Below are positions 56,663 to 64,000 of a stretch of DNA of 64,000 bases, in pieces. Under the pieces are notes generated by a model. That model did not search any database. It saw only the letters and a program-made list of their open reading frames with translations, and was not told the DNA's origin. Numbering within the stretch: position 1 is the first letter of the stretch; each line of letters starts with the position of its first letter. The position numbers were made by a program, and so were the translations under genes. Origin of the DNA: Heterobilharzia americana (Eukaryota; Platyhelminthes; Trematoda; Strigeidida; Schistosomatidae); contig OX104128.1 in assembly GCA_944470555.2 (NCBI GenBank), positions 60,395,257-60,459,256 on the forward strand, in the 5' to 3' direction.

Positions 56663-57104
56663 AATACCTCCATGTATATTCAGTAATTTGTAAATTGGTA
56701 TGTGTATGGGCTGATATAATTTGACACATTCATAAGATACAACAATTCAGTGAATTTCGCTTTGAACTCATCACACAAATGAAGTTGTGATTCATCACAC
56801 TTAAGGAGCTATAACTTACAAACAGAAAGCTGACTGACAGTCGAAAAGATTGAACAAGTGAATACAAATTACATTGGTCGCTGAAGAGAGCAAACAGTTT
56901 CATTCTGTCTGGTCCAGAGTACTGACAGAATTCTACCTGTCATTTTACGACGTGGCCACTGAGCTAAGAAGCTTACTATCACAGCGCCAGTTGATGGGTT
57001 TTAGCTGCTTTAGAGGCAATCTACAAGAACTTCTGGTTGATCCAGGTTTTGCAACCAAATAACATCCATCAAAATGCACCACGATGGTGAATTTCTAAGC
57101 TTGG
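56663..57104. other. Unassigned; one short open frame
   Basis: A frame at 56874-57059 (KQFHSVWSRVLTEFYLSFYD) sits just before a family C copy and could be a repeat-derived frame. No domain recognised. Confidence 0.3.
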
Positions 57105-57292
57105 CTGTCAAATTGCAAAATCATTGACTGAATTCTGTCAGGACTCAGGACAAGATAACACAGGATTGATTACTCTCCAGTGACCAATTAGTGAATCTAA
57201 TTTTGTCCAACACACCGAATAGCTCTGGGGTGACGTCGCTGACTACTACATAGAATGAATCCATATTTGAATCTCAGAGAGGACAGTAAAGA
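57105..57292 (+). repeat. Family C SINE, 5' half
   Basis: TGACTGAATTCTGTCAGGAC, CAGTGACCAATTAGTG, box A relic AATAGCTCTGGGGTGACGTC and box B relic ATATTTGAATCTCAGAG. It ends before the hammerhead-like segment. Confidence 0.6.
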
Positions 57293-58569
57293 AATTTCAG
57301 GTTACCTTGTGTTGATCTATTAGTCATTGCTGGATATGTTTGTCGTATGTGGTCTGAACAGACAGATACCAATCAAAAGTTTGTTGTACTTTCGTTCAAC
57401 CACAGTACGAAAATAAAAAAACACAATTTACTAGTCAGGTAGGATTAGTGTATTTGTCATACAGTGAAAATATGGAAAAATACATAAGCTAGAGGATTGC
57501 AGAAGAGCAACTCAATGTAACAGGATAAGGATACTCGACCGCGTACCTTCTGCCTGGCAAGTTCGTTGAAACGATGAAACTCAGCATCAGTGTCAGATAC
57601 CGATAAACTGCAGGCTTTCATCTAGAGGAATTCTTGACCACTTCGTAAGTGTAAATACGATTGTAAAGCTTTCGAGGATGATTCGCCACAAAAAAACATC
57701 TTTTTCACTGAACTACCTCTTGCTTGGAGATATTCATTAAATAACAAGAATGAAATAAGAAATAAAATGAAGATTATTGAATGGTTAGCCGGTTATTACC
57801 ACAGAATACTGGGCTAGATTTCTTACCGACATTGTATGCATGGTGAAAAGTGAAATATAAAGTAAATCCATACCTTCTGTATAGTCTTGGCTTCATAGAT
57901 AGTAGTTAGCGATGTCGTCAAACAATGAACAACCTAACATATCTTCCATCACTTCATAAATGAACAATGAAAACAAGCATATGCATAACTCCTGTAGTAA
58001 CCATAGTTGGGTATACCAAGAAAAATTACACGTAGACGTCAAAGATAAATTAGACAAAGAGCTCTTAGGGCTACTTCGACCTCAACAGCTGGGGAGTATC
58101 ATACGCCCTCACAAAACTAGGGTAGCTAGTAGATTAGTACACAGATATAGACATCAGGTTGAAATTCATGGAGGGACAAAAGAGGAAGAAGAAGCATAAA
58201 TAATATGATCAAGAACCAAGAAAAACAGATTTCTATCTCTGAGTCAATTAACTATGAAGGTTGTGCATAGACAGCCTAGCTTCAAGAACCACAAAAAGGA
58301 AGCGAACACAGTTTAAATATGGTACATGATTCCCACCTCTTGAAACCGATAATAATGTAAACAGTCATGGTAGTAAATCCAGTATAGTTTGCATTAAACA
58401 AGCTTGGTGACTGAAGTGAAATTAAGATCTGATCAGCAGTTCAGCCTTTTAACTCCAATGATCAAATGGGTGTATTCCGCTGTTTAAAGGGTAGCAAAGA
58501 CCGCGTGACGGTAAAGGAACTGGATAAGTTTCAGCGTTTTTCCGTCAAACTTGCTGAGGTGAATGCAAA
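57293..58569. other. Unassigned; one short open frame
   Basis: A frame at 57960-58196 (LHVDVKDKLDKELLGLLRPQ, ending GGTKEEEEA) has protein-like composition, but lacks splice or domain support. Confidence 0.3.
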
Positions 58570-58660
58570 AATTTCTTTCTAAGTCAGTTGGTAGATGACT
58601 GAACAAGTAAACTAGAGGCAGTCGGTTCGAGTCTCACTTCCAATCACCACACGGTACAAT
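58570..58660 (+). repeat. Isolated tRNA-like module
   Basis: AAGTCAGTTGGTAGATGAC (box A like) and CAGTCGGTTCGAGTCTCAC (good box B, about 58618-58636) are spaced as in a tRNA, but no acceptor stem pairs. It does not clearly match families A-D; a relation to E is possible. Confidence 0.5.
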
Positions 58661-58689
58661 ATATTCATTTTTATCTTACTTGGTAATAA

Positions 58690-58830
58690 TTAACTGACCG
58701 CGGAAATCTTCGAAACACTTAATATATGTTTCGTCCGATTATGGGACTCTTAAGAATTGCAGACCCACAAACTCGTCGAAAGTCGACCCTAAAGCCTTTA
58801 GGTCTTCTAGCGAATATGTAACGATTCGAC
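58690..58830 (-). repeat. Family B SINE fragment, left arm
   Basis: ATGTTTCGTCCGATTATGGG, ACTCTTAAGAATTGC (hammerhead relic) and CCTTTAGGTCTTCTAGCG. Confidence 0.5.
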
Positions 58831-58874
58831 AACTGTATTTGTAGATCTGCAGTATAGCACAACCTTAGTAAGGT

Positions 58875-58995
58875 TGCGAGTTCGGACTTTTGTGCAGTAC
58901 CATACTGGAACTAAGCAGTTGTCCAATGCTCTAAAGGTTTCATTAGTTCTTCAGTTGTTAACATCCCACGACGGAAACTACTTTGAAACCAATAG
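58875..58995 (+). repeat. Family B SINE fragment, right arm
   Basis: GGTTGCGAGTTCGGACTTTTG, ACCATACTGGAACTAAGC, AGTTGTCCAATGCTC, then a 3' end with GACGGAAACTACTTTG. Both core motifs are lost. Confidence 0.5.
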
Positions 58996-59249
58996 ATCCC
59001 AAGAAACCACTGACTAAATTTCTTTCCAGTGCTCACTAATGTGATACTTCGAGAGGGATTTTCTGAAGTTTTACTAACAAACTGTGATCTGTGGGGTTAT
59101 CCACGTTGTGTATGAGGAACAATACTCAATGATGGCATTCAATAAGAATCGCAATATGTCATGAATTAACAGAAGTTGCAAATTGTGAGCCTTTGGATTT
59201 TTGACTTACTAGCTGAATGTTGATTTGCTCCCTATCAGATCTGACGGTC

Positions 59250-59350
59250 CCGGTGGTTCCAGGTGGTGTTGCAAATACGCACCACTGAAGATTTCCCAAC
59301 TGGGACGAAGTATATTCCCGGTGATCTTAGGCTTTTACAGGCCATTCTGC
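59250..59350 (+). repeat. Family B SINE fragment
   Basis: GCACCACTGAAGATTTCCC then AACTGGGACGAAGTATATTCC: CTGAAGA and a 4-5 bp stem II are recognisable; GAAA reads GAAG. Confidence 0.45.
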
Positions 59351-60024
59351 AGATGAAAACTCTTTACGAGTACTACATCAAACTTCATTTACTTCGGCTC
59401 TATAAGTAGTCACTGTTCTATTATGCTGGATTAAAGCTTGTAGTTAGACTAATTAGTCTGGTATGCAAGCAATCAGACATTGTGGTAGTATTTCAGTGCG
59501 TGCACACATATGATTTTTTGATGCAGCAGAAATTAGTGCTGATTTCAAGACTGAAACAAGTTTGGTAACTTTAACCTTACTAAACGCAAGTATTTTTGTT
59601 TTCTGTTAGCTTATTTCTTGTTATTAGGGTTGTTTGACTAGTTTACATCATATCATATGAATTTCACATTGATAAACACTAAATACCTTCCGCTGTCTAT
59701 CTCTTCCCTCTGTGTTAAATACTGGAGAATGTAAAAATCATAGCAATAGTAAAAAGGAAGATCCAGTTTAGCAAACATCATAAATTATCCTGCTAAATTT
59801 GCATGATAATGAGAATTACCATTCAATGAATGCATTAAAACACAGTTTTGACTGTTGTTGACCTTGTTATGTCACTGTTATTGTGTTTCCGAACAGGAAA
59901 GAAAAAAAGACAATAACCATTCCCAAGTCAATACCATAGACAGCTGTTAGTAATCAATTTCAGCTAACAAGAAACTGAAAAGCTTCGATCACTTCAACTG
60001 TGATGTCTAATCACAATTCGATAA
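59351..60024. other. No recognised feature
   Basis: AT-rich, no supported gene. Confidence 0.4.
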
Positions 60025-60310
60025 GGATGAATAGTGGCTAGCAGTAAAATTCAGGACGTATGGTTTTTCTTATTAAGGACTGGTGATGTTGTACTCACTA
60101 AGACTCGAACCAAGAATCAATTGCTTCAAACTCCAGAACGTTATCCACCAAGCCTGTAAATCACAATAGCAACTCCGTGTACGACGGGTATGTTATAGTT
60201 AAGATATTATAGCTTATTGTTTACCGTTGATGGTTGGACCAAAGTGCTTGGCTACTATTGACATATCGGCTTCTGTGTGAATGCCTCGAAATTTCCGATA
60301 TTTCTAGTTT
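60025..60310 (-). repeat. Family A SINE, hammerhead deleted
   Basis: GAATAGTGGCTAGCAGTAAAA (3' end), GGACGTATGGTTTTTC, then CACTAAGACTCGAACCAAG (box B complement), GTTATCCACCAAGCC (box A side) and the 5' region through GAATGCCTCGAAATTTCC. About 30 bases covering the CTGANGA half are gone. Confidence 0.7.
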
Positions 60311-60794
60311 GATATTGAGGATGGGTTTAATTTTTATCAAGAACTTTGTAGCAGTAAATACTCCTAATGCCTCTGGGAAGTTAATTCAAGATCTTATTTT
60401 ACTTTTTTGTTTTGGCATTTTTCATGAATAGAACCGATTATTTCAAGTGTTCGAAACAAATAAACAGAATTTGACAAATTTATGATTAGAGTTTAGATGA
60501 GGCTGTCAGTCCTACATTACCATCCGGAATCACTAACGTCTTCTTAATACTCGATGATGAAGAATATTTTGAAGACAGTTTCATACTTTTCATTTGAAGT
60601 TCAAGGGTTTTGTTCCTTTTAAACGTATATATTTTATAAAGATGCGGTGTGTATTTGCCATTAGATGTCCATCACAACAATTTAATATTTTTCACAAGAT
60701 TGGAAGTTGTAAACCGATCTAGCATATAGAGAAGTTCAAATGCAACCGCTTATCAAATGTTTTCTAATCATGATGTTGATACACATAATATTCA
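60311..60794. other. No recognised feature
   Basis: AT-rich, no supported gene. Confidence 0.4.
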
Positions 60795-60900
60795 GTTGGT
60801 CGTATATGGGCTGCTGAACAAATGCATCTATGTTGCCTGAAAATATACCATGCTGTGATTTGTTTAGTGGTAGCTAGCAGTGGAATTCAGGACGTCTCAT
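60795..60900 (-). repeat. Family A SINE fragment across a unit junction
   Basis: CAGTTGGTCGTATATGGGC, ATCTATGTTGCCTG (5' region) then GTGGTAGCTAGCAGTGG, ATTCAGGACG (3' end); truncated at the hammerhead. Confidence 0.55.
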
Positions 60901-62074
60901 TGGAAACACCACCACTCACATTGATGCGAGTGAATACATCTGATGAATGCCACGTAGTGCGCAACGTGTTACTTGAATTTTACCGCTGGCCACAAACAGG
61001 AAAATTACAATTTCTAATTATGTTTATCTTTTGTAAAATAAATTACAACAGTTGATGATCAGAACCACTTGAGGTGAGTATCACAGCACTAAGATAACGG
61101 AGAGCTACGGCCTAACTTTCATGAATTTGGAAATTATGACTGAATGATAAACTTGGTGAATTTCTATTCATCAGTTACTTCCCTCAGTTTCTCTCGAAAC
61201 AGCGCCAGGATACGCAGTAGAGACGACTGTGAATGGTCAAAGAAACTACTAAAAGAATTTATTTCCATATATCAATCATCCTACTTAGTGATTATATCAC
61301 GTCAAATACCAAATGGATAAATAGGTAGTCAGTAGTTCAGCATTTTACTGCTATTCATCTCTGTTGTATGCTAACTACCATACCCTGAAACCAATTGTTA
61401 ATTAATTTTAGTATGGTGGGCAGTTAACTCAGCTGTATCCTTCATTACACCAATTGACCGGTATTGAACAAAGTTTTAGCCAATGTAGAGGTTTTTTTTA
61501 CAAGATCACATCCTATTTCTTTAATTATCATATCAGAAATTAAGGAACCTGTGATTTTATTATTATTGTTATTGGTTAGACTATCAGAAGCGATTTTTAA
61601 ATAGGTGGTGATAACGAAGGAAGCTAGGAAAAACGAAGATTCAACTTAGCAGTCCATAGTGCACCGATATTTACCTGTAGATTTGATCTGAGTTTTATTG
61701 TAACCATAAAAGGGCTTTATTATCCCTCTAGCGTGATAAATATTAATAACCTGTCCAGTGGGCATTGCCATGACACCTGAGGAAGATTTGTTAGTGAGGA
61801 AGCTTAATTGTTAGTCAAATAGCTCTAGTTTTGGAGTTAAAGTATAACTGGAAAGGTAGTTGAGAAATCTGTGATTCATTCAAGGATTTTATTGTTGGCA
61901 GTGAGTTTTCTCAAAACTTGGAGATCTAAATAAATGGTCATCCTCCATTTTCCTGAAGATGATATGCTTGAAACATCGTTATAAGAAAAGCAAAACAATC
62001 AGAAAAGTCGGTAGATTTCCGATCTAGTTATGTGATTAGATTATCAATATTCTTATATATCTATGCATTTTTAC
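60901..62074. other. No recognised feature
   Basis: AT-rich, no supported gene; a TTA/TTG run at 61558-61574. Confidence 0.4.
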
Positions 62075-62435
62075 AGTGGTATTCATCACGAACTGACATT
62101 GGTCGGAGAACTACTGAAAACCAGAGAGCAGTGAACAGTTGTTTCTTTCTGGTATGGGACTCTTCAGCAGTGCGCACCCACTGCGCTGTCAGGGATAGAG
62201 CTCAGGACCTCCAAATCCCATGACAAGTGCGTTAGTCATTCAGCCATTGCGCTGGAGTTCAGTGGTCCACAGGTTCTTACTTCTGTCAACTGGCTATATA
62301 TATGGAGATTAACCATCAAGGTCTACACTGTGCATTCGCTGCACTTTGTATTGGTTGGTCACACAAGTCACTGCTTCTGATAAGAACTTTAGGATATCCG
62401 TGTAGAAGTATAACACCAATGAGCATCATAGGAGT
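62075..62435 (-). repeat. Family B SINE, full length, left arm
   Basis: Hammerhead segment (plus view AACAGTTGTTTCTTTCTGG, ACTCTTCAGCAGTGCGC): CTGAAGA is intact, GAAA is AAGAAAC with stem II shifted. tRNA-like: GGGATAGAGCTCAGG and CAGCCATTGCGCTGG. The 5' region runs to about 62435. Confidence 0.7.
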
Positions 62436-62905
62436 GATATCAGCCTGTGGTGAATACTGCCTTAAAATAAACAAAATCCTCATATACGACAAACTACATT
62501 ACTGAATACTGTTCATTAGTGAAATACTTGGAGATGAATTTCCCGAAGTTTTAATGAAAAACCGTGACCAACAAGATCAACCAGTAAGAAGTGTGGTGGA
62601 TACCAACTTAAGAACTTGGTGGATGGTTGCTCTATATCGCGAATTGCCAAGGATGGGAATCTGTGGACCATTGAACTCCGACCAGCTGGCTGGATGGTTA
62701 AAGTCTTCGCCACAGAACCTGAGCGTCCTAAATTCGATCCTTATTAAGGTTATGGATGTGTACTGTTTAGAATTCCTATACTAGGACAAAGCGGTTGTCT
62801 ACTGCTCGCAGGTTTTCAATGTTTTTTTCAGCTGATGTCAGTCCATGATTATTACAACCTTGAAATAAATCAAATACTCATAAACCTCAGACCAGGCTTT
62901 GTTAG
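62436..62905 (+). repeat. Family B SINE, full length, right arm
   Basis: A short 3'-end-like piece (GTGGTGAATACTGCC) precedes the 5' region (AGTTTTAATGAAAAACCGTG). Then box A (GGCTGGATGGTTAAAG), box B relic (TAAATTCGATCCTTATT) and a hammerhead relic (TTTAGAATTCCTATACTAGG, ACAAAGCGG): both core motifs lost. 3' end CCATGATTATTACAACC. Confidence 0.7.
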
Positions 62906-63584
62906 CTATTCTTGAAAACAAGGATGAAACTCCATGAATAGAGATTTAAATATCATAGGTTCATTTTCATATAGGATCAGTATGGAAGAATCGTAAACTA
63001 ACTGAAAACAACTCTACGGTACTTCTTACTTTCTACCTCTTCTCTAACTGATGCAAACACTTTCAAGTTATATATACCACTAAATTCAAAACTTTCTCAA
63101 CTGAGAGATAAAAAAATAGAAGTTGATTAAGTATCGAAACTTGTAAGCATAATCCGTATATATCCGGTCGAATTCAAGTTTTATGATCATATAGAATAAT
63201 CTTTCCAAATTCATAGTTTACTTGTCTTTGCGACCTGTGAAATTCACATACTTTCAATTAGTCAAGACGATATGAAATACAAATTTTTCTCATTTCAGGG
63301 TGACTTTTCGAAAAAAAAAGCAATCTAATTTATCATACAATGTGGTTTAGTGTCTTAAAAGTCTTCAACTTGAACGTCGGTTATTGTCTAAATTTCCTAA
63401 GTGGGAATCTTTACCATTCTTTACTTTAAATATCAAGAAAATTGAATTGAATTCTATCGCTAGTCAGTACAACTCATTATCTCTGACAGAACAAGGTTAA
63501 AGACTAAGACGAATGTATTGAAACCATCTATGATAAAGTTAGAACGAAGCTAGTAACCTGTTGTTCATTAGTGGCAATATGATT
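62906..63584. other. No recognised feature
   Basis: AT-rich, no supported gene. Confidence 0.4.
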
Positions 63585-63660
63585 AGGAGTAGTAGCAGTA
63601 GTAGTGATAGTAGTCATAGCAGTAGGATAAACAACAGCGGTAACAGCAGTAACAGTCACA
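63585..63660. repeat. Interrupted AGT/AGC trinucleotide repeat
   Basis: AGTAGTAGCAGTAGTAGTG and further AGC/AGT/AAC triplets over about 75 bases. Confidence 0.9.
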
Positions 63661-63784
63661 CAAATTTAAATCCTATACATAATTAGGTTAGTTACCTGTT
63701 TTGTAAATACAAGTTTTGCATATACTAAAACTTGTCGCCTAGTTAATATATTCTAAAACAGAAACAAATTCTATTAAATTTTGA

Positions 63785-63906
63785 GGGGGTTGTGGAGATT
63801 TGGAAATATTTCAAGTTGTTATTCATCGAAGACTGACATCAGTTGGAGGAACAAAGGAAACCTGGGAGCACTGGACAGCTGTTTCGTCCTAGTATGGGAC
63901 TCCTCA
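63785..63906 (-). repeat. Family B SINE 3' half, left arm
   Basis: GGAGATTTGGAAATATTTC, AAGTTGTTATTCATCG (3' end), CTGGGAGCACTGGACAGC, TGTTTCGTCCTAGTATGGG. GAAA, stem II and the palindrome ACAGCTGT are perfect; the arm breaks one base into CTGAGGA, so the invariant C is lost at the junction. Confidence 0.8.
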
Positions 63907-64000
63907 ATGGTAACGCGCTGGTCGCGGAACCTGAAGGTCGCGGGTTCGATCCCTGCTGGTGGGGTCGTGGGTGCGCACTGCTGAGGAGTCCCATACTAGG
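63905..64000 (+). repeat. Family B SINE, right arm, runs off the window
   Basis: Box A (TCAATGGTAACGCGC), box B perfect (GCGGGTTCGATCCCTG), stem I strand GCGCACTG, then CTGAGGA and stem II GTCC..GG to the last base. As far as it can be seen this is the least mutated family B copy; GAAA and stem III lie outside the window. Confidence 0.85.

Noticed and set aside
58570..58660. Functional tRNA gene
   Set aside because: Box A and box B spacing fits, but acceptor and anticodon stems do not pair and no Pol III terminator is placed correctly.
1..64000. CRISPR arrays, bacterial operons or phage genes
   Set aside because: No spaced direct repeats, no ribosome-binding-site-led gene runs; splice sites, SINEs and non-LTR elements mark the DNA as eukaryotic.

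Overview
The window looks like nuclear DNA of a blood fluke (Schistosomatidae, most likely Schistosoma). It is AT-rich, introns appear very long, and interspersed repeats dominate. The clearest taxonomic clue is a tRNA-related repeat whose 3' half carries the hammerhead-ribozyme core known from schistosome Sm-alpha satellites/SINEs (CTGATGAG, then a GTCC..GGAC stem, then GAAAC). Degraded RTE-type and Penelope-like retroelements accompany it. Species cannot be fixed by reading alone.

Protein-coding content is small. The one confident gene is the first coding exon of a two-pore-domain (K2P) potassium channel on the minus strand (44564 to 43115). It has one membrane span, an unusually long extracellular loop, and pore helix 1 ending in TTIG exactly at a splice donor; the remaining exons were not found. 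On the plus strand several short open stretches have good splice signals on both sides (934-1097, 19185-19378, 29336-29454, 37937-38023, weaker 31428-31497). They may be exons of one or more unidentified genes with introns of 8-18 kb. If so, two genes on opposite strands are interleaved here.

Most of the rest is mobile-element debris. Five short tRNA-like families are named A to E here. A is Sm-alpha-like with a hammerhead. B and C are two further families in which I read a hammerhead-type core. D is tRNA-like without a hammerhead. E has its tRNA-like module at the 3' side. Autonomous elements are three 5'-truncated RTE-type copies (20395-21990 plus, 38046-39255 minus, 46567-48123 plus), two of them with target-site duplications visible by eye. 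There are also Penelope-like fragments with reverse transcriptase and GIY-YIG remnants (2718-3115, 13595-14590, 16325-17250 and smaller tails), and one CR1/jockey-like reverse transcriptase remnant (39256-40290). Simple repeats include TA, CT/TA and CCTA arrays.

Two patterns deserve attention. First, families A, B and C share one architecture: a tRNA-like Pol III promoter, then a hammerhead-like core, with stem III formed by a different self-complementary octamer in each. Second, every tightly spaced same-family pair I found (about 16) is arranged minus copy then plus copy, 5' ends facing each other and 3' ends outward. This is the geometry expected from twin-primed insertion. No close plus-then-minus pair was seen.

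Coordinates of repeats are by-eye estimates, good to roughly 10-20 bp unless a splice site, stop codon or duplication fixes them.
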